Assembly: GCA_937871505.1 (NCBI GenBank)
Contig: CALMPF010000069.1
Span: 26,165-90,164, forward strand
Length of the DNA: 64,000 nucleotides
Direction of reading: 5' to 3'
Source of the DNA: an uncultured Planctomycetia bacterium
GTDB lineage: Bacteria; Planctomycetota; Phycisphaerae; Phycisphaerales; SM1A02
The position numbers and the translations under genes are program-made. This document shows, piece after piece, positions 52,064 through 61,319 of this stretch (position 1 is the first letter of the stretch; each line of letters opens with the position of its first letter). Below the pieces are notes generated by a model that saw nothing but the letters and a program-made list of their open reading frames with translations, made no database searches and was not told where the DNA came from.

Positions 52064-52402
52064 GAGCGCGCGAGCCAATGCCGCGCCTTTCATCGGAGCG
52101 CCCCTCGGCGCACGTTCGGGCATCCGACGCGGAGAACGGCACCGCTCACCGCGCGCCCCGCGGAGCGCCGGCGCTCGACCTGCGCGGCGTGCGTCCCCCC
52201 GAAGCGGTGCTGGGCCGGTTCCCGTCTCGGTGCGGGACCTGGATCCTCGTCGCTCCCCGGTTCGACGCAGCCCGTAGCGGCCAGCCCCTTCCGCAGCGAT
52301 GCAGGCGAGCTGCGGCGACGATGAGATTCGCCTGTCCGCTCGTCCGCAGCCCGAATGACGTTCGCCACAGGCTGCCAGGGCCGATTGAGCGCGCCGGCGC
52401 CG
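52064..52402. other. 340 bp without a recognisable gene
   Basis: Lies between the end of the mnh operon and the end of the convergent aquaporin gene. Only short Arg/Pro-rich frames are present, with no strong hairpin. Confidence 0.5.
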
Positions 52403-53038
52403 CTATCGATCTCCGGGGACGATCGCCTTGAAGAGAGTCGCGGCGACCGCGGCCCCGGCGAACTGCGCAACGAGGTAGATCCAGAGGTCGTTCCAGGCAG
52501 CGAGGCGCATCACGCTCACGCCGACGGCGACGGCGGGATTAAACGCTGCGCCGGAGATGTCGCCGACGGCGAAGGCGCCCGCGAGCACGACGAGGCCGAT
52601 AGCGATCCCGAAGTAGGAGTTCCCCTGGGTCGCCTTCGCGGTGGCCACGCTGAGCACGACGAAGGCGAGGGCGAAGGTGAAGAGGAACTCCGCGACCAGC
52701 GCGGTGCCGACCGGGAGCGCCGCCGGCGCCGCCTCCGGGAGTCCGGGCCGGAGCATCCCGACGATCAGCGCTGCGGCGGTCGCGGCGACCACCTGCGTCA
52801 CGATGTAGGGAAGCACGTCGGCACGGTCGCAGCGACCGCGCAGCCAGACGGCGATGGTGACCGCAGGGTTGTAGTGCGCGCCGGAGATGTGGCCTCCCGC
52901 GTAGATCATCGTCGCGAGGACCATGCCGATGGCGATCGGCGCGATCACCCCCGACTCCGGGGAGAGAACCGTGAGGCCGATCGTCAGGACGAGGAAGAAC
53001 GTCCCGACGAACTCCATGATCAGCTTGTTGATGCTCAT
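52403..53038 (-). CDS. MIP-family aquaporin-like channel with atypical second NPA loop
   Basis: A 211-residue, six-helix channel of the major intrinsic protein family. Both pore loops are present: GAHYNPAVT (Asn57-Pro58-Ala59) and GAAFNPAVA (Asn167-Pro168-Ala169). In ordinary aquaporins an Arg follows the second NPA and narrows the pore. Here the residue is Val170 and no Arg lies nearby, so selectivity may differ from a strict water channel. The N-terminus MSINKLIMEFVGTFFLVLTIG and the internal MVAEFLFTF-like helix are typical. It faces the mnh operon tail to tail. Confidence 0.9.
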   Translation of the reverse strand: MSINKLIMEFVGTFFLVLTIGLTVLSPESGVIAPIAIGMVLATMIYAGGHISGAHYNPAVTIAVWLRGRCDRADVLPYIVTQVVAATAAALIVGMLRPGLPEAAPAALPVGTALVAEFLFTFALAFVVLSVATAKATQGNSYFGIAIGLVVLAGAFAVGDISGAAFNPAVAVGVSVMRLAAWNDLWIYLVAQFAGAAVAATLFKAIVPGDR

Positions 53039-53162
53039 TGCGCGAGGTTCCGAAGAACGGCCCCGGCGCAGTCCCTCTCACGCGCGGAGGGAGCTGCGGC
53101 GGCGGCGTGGAGAGGCACGATACAGGCTCCGCGCGGCCGCTGAAAGCGGCGTGCCTTGCACA

Positions 53163-53196
53163 AGGGACTCCGGCCGCGATGGCGGCCGGAGTCCCT
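53163..53196 (-). terminator. strong hairpin after the lamin-tail protein gene
   Basis: A perfect 15-bp inverted repeat (53163-53177 with 53182-53196) with loop GATG lies 75 bases past the stop at 53271. The following minus-strand bases are only moderately T-rich. Confidence 0.65.
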
Positions 53197-53270
53197 CGTC
53201 TCACGCGGGATGCGTCGATCTCCGGAGCGGGTGGACCCCCCGGCTCCGGCGTCGCGAGTTCGCCGGGAAC

Positions 53271-54587
53271 TCAGCTCCAGCTTCCGAGGAGCAGGCCGAG
53301 ATCGGCGCCGTCGATGATCCCGTTGCCGTCAAGGTCGCCGAGGCCGGCGCCTCCCCAGTTGCCCAGCAGGATGCCCAGGTCGGCCCCGTCGACGATGCCA
53401 TCGCCGTTGAGATCGGCTGGATCGCCCGGCCGGTCGCAGGACGCCGGAACGTAGATTCCGGGATTCCCGGTGTCGCCGCCCGCGGAGATGTACGACTGCT
53501 GAACGTCGCCGGAGAGCGCCAGCGTCCATGCGTACGGATCATTGATGCCGACGCCGTCGAGATCGGTCCAGCCGCTCGCGCCGAGCGTGCGGATCGAGCC
53601 GGGGAAGTCCTGATCGCCGTAGGTGAGCCGATCGACGAGCGCGCCGTCGTGGTCGTAGATGTTGATCTCGTCGTTTCGCCCGAGGTTGTTGCCGTTGCCT
53701 GCGCCGAGGTTCCCGATCACCTTCACGGACGCGGGGAGCGACCAGACGGTGCGGAACGTCTCGGCCGGGGCCTCCGCGATCACCACGCTCTCGCCCGGCT
53801 GCACGACGCCGAAGGCGCCGAGATCGAACGGGAGGATGGCCCCCGAGCCGGCGTTGCTGTCATCGAACGACCATCCGGTGAGATCGATCGGCGCTCCGGA
53901 GACGTTGGTGAACTCGATGAACTCCCCGCCCTGGCCGGCGTACATGTACTCGCTGATCACCATCGTCAGGCCCGGCTGCGTCGGGCCGAGGACGACGAAG
54001 GAACCGGGGTTGCCGAGGTCGCCTGAGGTCGCGGTGATCGAACCCTGGGCGTCGCCGGCGAAGGAGAGGATCCACTGATAGGGGTCGTTCTGGCCCAGGC
54101 CCGCCCCGAGGGTCCAGCCGGAGACGTTCTGCGTGCGGATCGAGCCGGGGAAGTCCTGGTCGCCGTAGACGAGCACATCGACGACGGCGCCCTGGGCGTT
54201 GTAGAGATAGATCGAGTCGTTGCGCCCGAGGTTGTTCGCGTTGGGCTTGCCGAGGTCGCCGACGATCCTCGCCGACGCGTCGAGGTTCCACGCCGCTCGG
54301 AACGCGGCGGCGGCGGCCTCCGTGATGATCGCGCTCTCGCAGGGCTGGAGGATGCCGATGGCGCCGATGGAGAACGCGCCGGGAACTCGATTGGAGTCGT
54401 CGTAGGACCATCCGGTGAGATCGACCGGCTCCGTCCCGAGGTTCGTGATCTCGAAGAACTCGCCGTCCGCGCCGCTGTACATCCACTCCGTGATGCGGAT
54501 GTCGGCCATCGCGACCATCGCGACGGCACCGCTTGCCAGGCCGGCCGTCGCGACGGCGCGGAGGGTGAGGATCGTGTTCGTGCGCAC
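53271..54587 (-). CDS. secreted protein with two lamin-tail domains and two dockerin-like repeats
   Basis: A 438-residue exported protein. The GTG at 54587 is chosen because AAGGAG stands 9 bases upstream and a signal peptide follows (about residues 1-30, LTLRAVATAGLASGAVAMVAMA). Two lamin-tail (LTD) domains of about 160 residues each follow. They share the pattern ITEWMYSGADGEFFEITNLG / ISEYMYAGQGGEFIEFTNVS, then DLTGWSxDDSN, VIxExxAxxFR, GRNDxIxxY and YGDQDFPGSIRT. The repeats are clearly internal duplicates. The end (about 395-438) holds two calcium-loop motifs, both built on DLNGDGIVDGADLGILLGNW, the same module as in other surface proteins here. Such proteins are thought to sit on the cell surface. 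The ligand is unknown. Confidence 0.88.
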   Translation of the reverse strand: MRTNTILTLRAVATAGLASGAVAMVAMADIRITEWMYSGADGEFFEITNLGTEPVDLTGWSYDDSNRVPGAFSIGAIGILQPCESAIITEAAAAAFRAAWNLDASARIVGDLGKPNANNLGRNDSIYLYNAQGAVVDVLVYGDQDFPGSIRTQNVSGWTLGAGLGQNDPYQWILSFAGDAQGSITATSGDLGNPGSFVVLGPTQPGLTMVISEYMYAGQGGEFIEFTNVSGAPIDLTGWSFDDSNAGSGAILPFDLGAFGVVQPGESVVIAEAPAETFRTVWSLPASVKVIGNLGAGNGNNLGRNDEINIYDHDGALVDRLTYGDQDFPGSIRTLGASGWTDLDGVGINDPYAWTLALSGDVQQSYISAGGDTGNPGIYVPASCDRPGDPADLNGDGIVDGADLGILLGNWGGAGLGDLDGNGIIDGADLGLLLGSWS

Positions 54588-54915
54588 TGCGATTGACTCC
54601 TTGGTGGGGGGAGAGACAGCGCCGGCGACCTTCGCAGGAAGGACGCCGGGAGTTCGACTGGAACGTCGAGCTCGACCGCGTCGGTCGAAATCAGGCTGGC
54701 GATGTTCGCCCCGAACCATCAAGGAGGCGTTCGCTCCGGGCAAGGTTCGTGTTTGGATGACCGACCCGGCGGATCGGAGCGTCAACCGCTCGGAGAGTCG
54801 CAGGATCGAAGGGCCGGCGGATCGAGCGGTCCCGGCGGCCGCGCCCGGATGGCGGCCGAGCTGCGCCGGCGTCGGCTCTCCGTCCCCCGCGCGCGCCGCG
54901 AGCGCGCAACGCCTC
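54588..54915. other. 328 bp between the lamin-tail gene and the kinase gene
   Basis: Holds the upstream region of the lamin-tail gene, including its AAGGAG ribosome site. No gene or strong structure is seen. Confidence 0.5.
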
Positions 54916-57900
54916 TCAGCGAGCCTCCCGTCGGCGCCGCCTGCGCGGACTCCCGATCGCTCCCCGGCCCTCGGGCCCCGAAGGCCTGCGGCTTGCACCC
55001 CGCAACGGCGGCGCGGGCCAGCGCCGCACCAGCGCATCGTCCGACGCGGTGAGGATCTCGCCCCCGTGGCCGACGATCCGCACGGCGGTCACCGGTCGCG
55101 CGTGGCCGCGAAGCACGACCTGCATGTCGCCCGAGTGCGGGTCCCAGAGCCGCAGCGTGCGGTCGCGCGAGACCGAGACGACGCGCGACCCGTCGGGCAG
55201 CCACGCGAGGTCGGTGATGCTCGCTCCGTGGGCTCGGAGGACCGCGACGGTCGTCCCGCGATCGAGCTCGACGATGTGGATCGTCCGCGCCTCGCCGCCG
55301 ACTGCCAGGCGACGTCCGTCCGGCGAGAGCGCCGCGGCGAGGATGCCCGGCCCGTGCTCCAGATCGAGCGTGACCTCGGACCCCCGGCGCCTTCCTGCGG
55401 CGCCCAGCCGCGCGACGCGCCCCGACGCGAACGTGGCGATCACCTCTCCCGAACGGTGCAGATCGAGGCCGCGCACGGCGTCCGGCTCGCCGGGCGTGGC
55501 CGAGCGCAGCCGGAGAGCGTTCTGCGAGGCGATCTCCGACCCCGCAAGCAGGTGGGCGACCTCCCAGCGCACGACGGTGCCGTCGTGGTCTCCGGCGACG
55601 AGGGCTGCGCCGTCGGCGGAGAAGGTCAGTGCGGCCACCGCCGGTCCGGGGCCGGAGCGCGACCCCGAGACGCGGACCGGCGCCGACACCGCGTCGATCC
55701 GACGCGGGGCCCGGCGTTCGCCAAGTGCGTTGAGGTCGAAGAGGAACACCTCGCCATGGGCCGTGCCGATCGCCGCGAGGTCGCCGTCGCCGCGGAGCGC
55801 CACCGACATCGCCCTGAAGTGCGCATCGTCGGGCCCGAGCCATCCGCGCTGCGCGCCGGCATGAAGATCGTGGACTGTCGCGGAACCGGTCCGGAGCGCC
55901 GCGACGAGCGTCCGGCCCGCCGCATCGACCGCGATCCCCGCGACTCCTTCGCGCTCCGGTCCGATCGCATCGCGCGCCGGCGCATCGACCTCCCAGGCCC
56001 GCGCGGAACCGTCGGTGGCCCGCGTGATCACGCGCCGTCCGTCCGGGTGGGCGAGGAGCTGGTAGATCTGTCCCTCGTGCCCGACGAGCTCCGAGACGAC
56101 GTGTCCGCGGCGGGCGTGGACGATCCGCGCCGACTTGTCGAATGAGGCGGTCGCGAGCAGCTCGGTGCGAGGCACGAAGGCGACGCTGCGCACGTCGGTG
56201 TCGTGCGCTGCGATCGTCGTGAGGATCTCGCGACGGTCGACGTCCCAGACGATGACCGTTCCATCGAGGCATCCCCCGGCGAGGAGCGATCCCGTCGCGT
56301 CGAAGGCGAACTCGCGGACGAAGCGGCCGACGTCGAAGGTGCGCAGGAGGTCCCCGCTCGCGGCATCGATCCAGGAGACGCGGTGATCGGCCGTCGAGCA
56401 GACGACGATCCGCTCATCGGGCGAGATCGCCAAGCTCACCACCCGTCCCGCCGACCACCGGTGGGTCGCGGGCTCGATCGGCGTCTCGGGAGCGGCGGGG
56501 ATGAACTCCGCGATGACGCGCCGGTCCGCTCCGTCGATCAGCCGCAGGCGCTGATCGCGCGACGCCACCGCGATGCGCCCTCCGTCGCTGGTGGCGACCA
56601 TGTGCTGGACCGGGTTGTCGATCTCCAGCAGCGGGTCCGCGTCGCCGTCGCGCGGCTCGAGCGATCCGGAATCCCAGCGCCGAACCGTGCCATCCCACGA
56701 TGCGGTCAGGAGCGTCCTGCCGCCCTCGACGAAGAGGATGCGGTCGATCCTGGCCGAGTGCGCAGCGCGTTCCGTGGCGGCGCCATCTGCGAGGCGCCAC
56801 GCCACGAGCCTGCCATGCTCATCGCCCGCGACCGCTGCCGACGCGTCGGGGGCGAGCTCGAGCGCGAACGTCTGCCGATCGAGACCGCGAAGCACCGAGA
56901 GCGTCCGGCCGTCGCGCGCGTCGACGATGCGCACGGAGTGATCCGGCTCGATCGTCGCGAGCAGGCGCCCGTCGTCCGAGAGACGCGTCTGGAGATGCGC
57001 TTCGCCATGCCCGCTCGAGGTCCAGATGCTCCGGTCGAGGCGCCAGTACAGGTGCCTCCACTCCCAGCCGCGGTGCTCGGGCGGTGCGCCGTCGAGGTGC
57101 AGCCGCGCCGTCGAGGGGTCGTTGAGCGTCAGCGCCGAGCTCGCGGCGAGCATGCTCGCCGCGTAGGCGTGACGGGCTGCCCGGGCTCCCGAGTCCACGG
57201 CTGCGATCCGCGCGTCGTTGGCGATCGTGGCCGCCACGACGCTCACGCCCGCCGCCAGCAGGATGGCCCCGCCGATTCCCGCCGCAGCGGACGCCCCGAC
57301 GCGGTGACGGCGCCAGAACTTGCCGACGCGATACGCGGCGCCCGGCGGCCCCGCCTCCACCGGCTCGTTCGCCAGATGCCGCCGGATGTCCGCCGCGAGC
57401 GCGTGCACCGCGGGATAGCGCCGCGCCCGCTCCTTCTCCATCGCCCGCATCACGATCCAGTCGATGTCGCCGCCGAGCTCGCGGCAGAGCCGATTGGGAT
57501 CGAGACCGCGCAGCGCGGCGACTCGTTCCACGTCGGCGCCCATCGAGATCACGCGCGACGAGGGGCGCGGAGGCTCCTCCTCGCGGAGGATGCGCTCCAT
57601 CTCCGCCATTCCGGCGCCGCGGAGCCGCGTGCGGTCGAACGGAGCGGAGCCGGACATGAGCTCGTAGAGGAGCACTCCGAGCGAGTAGACGTCGGCCCGA
57701 GTGTCGACGTCGATCGCGCCGATGGCCGCCTGCTCCGGCGCCATGTACTCCGGCGTTCCCACGATCTGCTGCGTCTGCGTGGTGGCCCCCTCCGCGTCGC
57801 CGATGCGGCCGCCGAGGGCCTTCGCGATGCCGAAGTCGATCACCTTCGGCAGCGGCGCGCCGTCGACCATCGCGACCAGCACGTTGGTCGGCTTGATGTC

Positions 57901-58530
57901 GCGATGGATGATCCCCTTCTGATGCGCGTGCTGGACCGCGAGGCAGATGCGGAGGAAGAGCTCCAGACGGGCGCGCAGGCCCATCCGCACCCGGTCGCAG
58001 TGCTCCGTGACGGGTCGGCCGTCGACGAACTCCATGACGACGTAGGGACGGCCGAGCTCCGTCGTCCCCGCGTCCAGCACGCGGGCGATCCCAGGGTGGT
58101 CCATCATCGCCATCGCCTGGCGCTCGGCCTCGAAGCGGGCGATGATCTGCCGGGAATCCATGCCCGGCTTGATCACCTTCAGAGCGCCCACGCGGCGCAC
58201 CGGCCGCTCCTGCTCCGCGAGGAAGACCGTGCCGAACCCGCCCTCGCCAAGCACGCGCAGGAGCTTCCATGGCCCGATGAACTGGCCCGGCGCCGGGCCG
58301 GCGAGAGACGGCACCCCGGTCGGCGATCCGGCCCCCGCCATGAGCCTCCCCGCGGCGTCATGCGATCGAAGGAGCCCCTCGACGCGCCGTCGCAGGGACG
58401 GGCTCGCAGCGCAGGCCTGATCGAGAAACGCGCGCCGCGCGGGACCCTCGAGGGGAATCGCCCCGAAGAGCACTTCCTTCACGAGGTCCTGCTCGACTGA
58501 AGGGTCGGCTGATGGCAGGTCGGTCGGCAT
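54916..58530 (-). CDS. membrane serine/threonine protein kinase with WD40 propeller
   Basis: A 1204-residue planctomycete-type signalling protein. The kinase domain spans about residues 88-370: Gly-rich loop LGEGGFGTVF, Lys in GALKVIKPG, catalytic HRDIKPTNVLV, DFGIAK and the GTPEYMAPEQA activation segment. The N-terminal 80 residues include FLDQACAASPSLRRRVEGLL, typical of this group. A helical segment (ERARRYPAVHALAADIRRHL) leads to one transmembrane helix (about 417-440), after which WD40 repeats fill about 490-1170 (for example LAISPDERIVVCSTADHRV and LAGGCLDGTVIVWDV). The propeller would lie on the other side of the membrane from the kinase. A TACCAT box lies 25 bases upstream of the ATG. 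Confidence 0.93.
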   Translation of the reverse strand: MPTDLPSADPSVEQDLVKEVLFGAIPLEGPARRAFLDQACAASPSLRRRVEGLLRSHDAAGRLMAGAGSPTGVPSLAGPAPGQFIGPWKLLRVLGEGGFGTVFLAEQERPVRRVGALKVIKPGMDSRQIIARFEAERQAMAMMDHPGIARVLDAGTTELGRPYVVMEFVDGRPVTEHCDRVRMGLRARLELFLRICLAVQHAHQKGIIHRDIKPTNVLVAMVDGAPLPKVIDFGIAKALGGRIGDAEGATTQTQQIVGTPEYMAPEQAAIGAIDVDTRADVYSLGVLLYELMSGSAPFDRTRLRGAGMAEMERILREEEPPRPSSRVISMGADVERVAALRGLDPNRLCRELGGDIDWIVMRAMEKERARRYPAVHALAADIRRHLANEPVEAGPPGAAYRVGKFWRRHRVGASAAAGIGGAILLAAGVSVVAATIANDARIAAVDSGARAARHAYAASMLAASSALTLNDPSTARLHLDGAPPEHRGWEWRHLYWRLDRSIWTSSGHGEAHLQTRLSDDGRLLATIEPDHSVRIVDARDGRTLSVLRGLDRQTFALELAPDASAAVAGDEHGRLVAWRLADGAATERAAHSARIDRILFVEGGRTLLTASWDGTVRRWDSGSLEPRDGDADPLLEIDNPVQHMVATSDGGRIAVASRDQRLRLIDGADRRVIAEFIPAAPETPIEPATHRWSAGRVVSLAISPDERIVVCSTADHRVSWIDAASGDLLRTFDVGRFVREFAFDATGSLLAGGCLDGTVIVWDVDRREILTTIAAHDTDVRSVAFVPRTELLATASFDKSARIVHARRGHVVSELVGHEGQIYQLLAHPDGRRVITRATDGSARAWEVDAPARDAIGPEREGVAGIAVDAAGRTLVAALRTGSATVHDLHAGAQRGWLGPDDAHFRAMSVALRGDGDLAAIGTAHGEVFLFDLNALGERRAPRRIDAVSAPVRVSGSRSGPGPAVAALTFSADGAALVAGDHDGTVVRWEVAHLLAGSEIASQNALRLRSATPGEPDAVRGLDLHRSGEVIATFASGRVARLGAAGRRRGSEVTLDLEHGPGILAAALSPDGRRLAVGGEARTIHIVELDRGTTVAVLRAHGASITDLAWLPDGSRVVSVSRDRTLRLWDPHSGDMQVVLRGHARPVTAVRIVGHGGEILTASDDALVRRWPAPPLRGASRRPSGPEGRGAIGSPRRRRRREAR

Positions 58531-58555
58531 GGCACGCGGCGGATGCGCCGGTCCG

Positions 58556-58561
58556 ATGGTA
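58556..58561 (-). promoter_or_regulatory. possible -10 box of the kinase gene
   Basis: Minus-strand TACCAT ends 25 bases before the ATG at 58530. This would give a short leader, unlike the leaderless boxes. Confidence 0.25.
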
Positions 58562-58619
58562 CGGAACGCCGCTCACCGATCGGGAAGGCGCAGCGGAGGC
58601 GGCGCGGCTGACATGGCTG

Positions 58620-59435
58620 TCATCCGCCAGCCCTCGCGATCAGCTTCGCTCCGGCAACGACGAGCACGGCTGCGAGGATGAGATTCAGCGCCTTCGGCGT
58701 CGCCCTTCGGCTTCCGTACGTCGAGCCGAGCGTCCCTCCCACGGCGGCTGCGGCAGCGAGCAGCCACAGACCGGTCGGCGGCGTCCAGCCCCGCGCAAGG
58801 ATGCCCCCGAGGCCCGCGAGCGAGTTTGCCAGGATGAAGAGCGCGGCAGTCGCTGCCACGCGATGGGGCAGCGCCCAGCCGAAAACGAGCAGCAGCGGGC
58901 TGAGAAAGATGCCGCCCCCCGTCCCGGTGAGGCCCGCGACGAAGCCGATCGCGCCCCCCGCAACCGCCCGCGCTGCCGGTGAGACCTCGCGGGGCTTCTC
59001 GCTCTCGCGAAGCTCGGGATCGCCCGCAGCGGCCGGATGCGGCGCTCCGCCCCGCCCGGCCGCGCGCCGCCCCGATCTCAGCGCGACCCACGCCATGCGC
59101 GCGGCCGTGAGCAGCAGGATCGCCCCGATCGCCATCGAGAGCGCCCGGACCGGCAGGACGATCCAGCCACCGACGAATGCCGCCGGGACCGAGGCGAGCG
59201 CGAACGGCAGGAGGAAGCGGATCGATGCATGGCCCGCGGCGGCAAACTGGGCGGATGCGATCGTCGCCACGACGACGTTGACCAGCAGGGCGACCGGCCG
59301 CATCGCGGCGGCGTCGACGCCCATCACGGCCATGACGGCCAGGTACCCGGAGGCTCCCGCATGACCGACCGAGGCGTAGCACGCCCCGACGATCAGGAAG
59401 AGGAGGGCGAGGAGCGCGAACGAGTCGTCGTGCAT
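58620..59435 (-). CDS. TauE/SafE family membrane permease
   Basis: A 271-residue permease of the TauE/SafE family, thought to move sulfonates, sulfite or other organic anions. From the ATG at 59435 it has about eight helices in two halves. The first half starts with LIVGACYASVGHAGASGYLAVMA. The second starts at GGAIGFVAGLTGTGGGIFLSPLLL, the duplicated Gly-rich signature. A charged loop of about 40 residues (about 120-160) separates them. The frame continues upstream without similarity. A TACGCT box lies 12 bases before the start. No sulfur gene is adjacent except the MddA-like methyltransferase 1.9 kb away. Confidence 0.87.
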   Translation of the reverse strand: MHDDSFALLALLFLIVGACYASVGHAGASGYLAVMAVMGVDAAAMRPVALLVNVVVATIASAQFAAAGHASIRFLLPFALASVPAAFVGGWIVLPVRALSMAIGAILLLTAARMAWVALRSGRRAAGRGGAPHPAAAGDPELRESEKPREVSPAARAVAGGAIGFVAGLTGTGGGIFLSPLLLVFGWALPHRVAATAALFILANSLAGLGGILARGWTPPTGLWLLAAAAAVGGTLGSTYGSRRATPKALNLILAAVLVVAGAKLIARAGG

Positions 59436-59447
59436 CGCGGACGGCTG

Positions 59448-59453
59448 AGCGTA
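59448..59453 (-). promoter_or_regulatory. putative -10 box (TauE/SafE gene)
   Basis: Minus-strand TACGCT ends 12 bases before the ATG at 59435, with no Shine-Dalgarno sequence. Confidence 0.35.
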
Positions 59454-59546
59454 TCGACGCCGCGACCGAATGTCCGGCCGCGGCGTTCCCAATAGGATCG
59501 AACTCCGATCGCCGCACCCCATTCCACGCCCCGCGGAGCACCGCCC

Positions 59547-60428
59547 ATGCCGAGCACTCCACGCGACGAACCCCGCTTCGTGATTCCGGAGGAGACGATT
59601 CACACGTCCGGCCGCCCGAGCGGCGACGACGCGGCGCTTCGCGCCGTTCGTCCCGCCACCGCCCGGGCTGAGGGCTCACCCACAGAGGCAGGCCGCCGCG
59701 ACGGGGATGACCCCGGCAGCGCCTCTCGCGCGGCACCCGCGCGGCGCGACCCGCCGGGCAGCCATGCGTTCGTCTGGCTGCTCGCGACGCTGCTGATCGT
59801 CGACATCGTCATCGTTTCGGTGATCGTGGCCGCGATGACCGGAGGCTCGTCAGCTTCCGCGCCCGCCGGGGGTGGCTCCGGCAGCGCGCCTCCGTGGCTC
59901 CTCGTGCCGACGATGATCGCCCTGCCGGCCTTGTTCGTCTGGCTGACGATGCGCCTGCTCTGGACGCCCGTCATCCGCCGCTTCCCCGCCCAGCCGGCCG
60001 CCCCCGACGCGCAGCGGAGGCTCTTCCAGTCCGCGTGGCTCGGACGATTCGGCGGCATGAACAACTGCCTGATCGTCGAGTCTGATGATCGGTGGATCCA
60101 TCTGCGGTTCATGCCCCCGTTCTCCTGGCTGGCGCCGGGAACGGCGAGCATTCCCCGCGATCGCCTCGGTCCGATGGAGCGCCCGCGGTTCGCCCCGATG
60201 ATGCTTCGCGGCAGAATCGATGGCTTCCGGGTCCAGCTCCCCCAGTGGGCAGTGGATCGGGCGGTCGAGGCGGCCCGCTCCGAGAGGCCAGCGGCGAGCG
60301 GCCCAACTGCCCAGACACCGAACTGGGCAACGAGCCAGACAACGAGCCAGAGAACCAGCCAGACAACCGGCCCGGCCCCCGGCCCGGCCTCCGGCCAGAC
60401 CCGCGGGCCGGGGCCGGCTCGTCAATGA
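59547..60428 (+). CDS. uncharacterised membrane protein with repetitive tail
   Basis: A 293-residue protein I do not recognise. A disordered N-terminal region (1-70, rich in Arg, Pro, Ala) is followed by two transmembrane helices (about 73-97 and 114-135). A conserved-looking cytosolic domain comes next (about 150-245, with GGMNNCLIVESDDRWIHLRFMPP and IPRDRLGPMERPRF). The tail from about residue 250 is Thr/Gln/Ser- and Pro/Gly-rich (repeats of SQTTSQRTSQTTG type), matching short DNA repeats that continue past the stop to about 60530. A TAGGAT sequence lies 50 bases upstream. Confidence 0.65.
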   Translation: MPSTPRDEPRFVIPEETIHTSGRPSGDDAALRAVRPATARAEGSPTEAGRRDGDDPGSASRAAPARRDPPGSHAFVWLLATLLIVDIVIVSVIVAAMTGGSSASAPAGGGSGSAPPWLLVPTMIALPALFVWLTMRLLWTPVIRRFPAQPAAPDAQRRLFQSAWLGRFGGMNNCLIVESDDRWIHLRFMPPFSWLAPGTASIPRDRLGPMERPRFAPMMLRGRIDGFRVQLPQWAVDRAVEAARSERPAASGPTAQTPNWATSQTTSQRTSQTTGPAPGPASGQTRGPGPARQ

Positions 60429-60714
60429 CGCGCGCCCAGAGTGCCCGGGCCGCCCGGAGTGGCCGGAGTGGTTTGACTGGCTGCGCTGGCTCGACTGGCT
60501 CGGCTCCCCCGCTCCCCCGCTCCCTCGCTGCCTGCCGTGACGAATCCGCCGCCGCGTGCCCGCTTCCGTGGTAGTCTCACGACGCCATCGGCCTCCGCGG
60601 GGCCCGGCCGTACCAGCCGAGGTTGGGCGGCAGACGGGCGTCAGAGGGAATGCGGGGAGAAGCGACCGATGATGGATCTCATCGGTCGGATGGCGCCCCG
60701 CATCGATCTCAGCC

Positions 60715-61296
60715 ATGAACAGCAGCTCATCCACTCCGTCGGCCACCTCCCCGTTCAACTCGATCGCCGGTGCCGCCGCTGGAAGGGTGCGGAGCCTGGC
60801 GATCGTGATGATCGTCTTCGGGATCCTCGCGATGCTCGCTCCGCTCGTCGCGGGAATCGCGATCGCCTACCTCGTCGGCGCCCTCGTGCTCGTCGCGGGG
60901 GCGATCCGCTGCGGGCTCGCCCTCTCGTCGGGATCGTTCGGGTACAGCGCGATCCTGCTGCTCGTCGGCGTCGTCATGGCGATCGGCGGCATCGCGATCA
61001 TCCTCCACCCGCTGCTGGCGCTGGAGTTCCTCACGCTGCTGCTGGCGATCTACTTCGGTGCCGTCGGCATCGCGTCGATCGTCGCGGCGTTCCGCATCCG
61101 GCCGGATCCTGCGTGGGGACTGGAGCTTCTCAACGGAGTCGTCTCCCTGATCCTCGGTCTGCTGATCTGGTCGCAGTGGCCGGTCTCAGGGACGTGGGCG
61201 GTCGGCCTGCTGCTCGGGATCCATCTGCTCTTCACGGGCGTCGAGCTCTTGGCGCTCTCCTCGGCGGCGTCGCGCGGCGTCGCTGCACGGGCGTAG
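60715..61296 (+). CDS. HdeD/DUF308 family membrane protein
   Basis: A 193-residue protein with six short helices, the DUF308/HdeD type known from acid-stress membrane proteins of enterobacteria. After a Ser/Thr-rich N-terminus the helices include LAIVMIVFGILAMLAPLVAG, then VGVVMAIGGIAIILHPLLAL, and ELLNGVVSLILGLLIWSQWP near the end. These show the paired layout of the family. Function outside enterobacteria is unknown. It converges with the MddA-like gene, with 23 bases between. Confidence 0.83.
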   Translation: MNSSSSTPSATSPFNSIAGAAAGRVRSLAIVMIVFGILAMLAPLVAGIAIAYLVGALVLVAGAIRCGLALSSGSFGYSAILLLVGVVMAIGGIAIILHPLLALEFLTLLLAIYFGAVGIASIVAAFRIRPDPAWGLELLNGVVSLILGLLIWSQWPVSGTWAVGLLLGIHLLFTGVELLALSSAASRGVAARA

Positions 61297-61319
61297 CGCT
61301 CGGCAGCAGCGCGAGCGAC

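Noticed and set aside
57400..58530. Separate plus-strand genes opposite the kinase
   Set aside because: The long plus-strand frame is His/Arg/Asp-rich antisense of the kinase domain and has no motifs.
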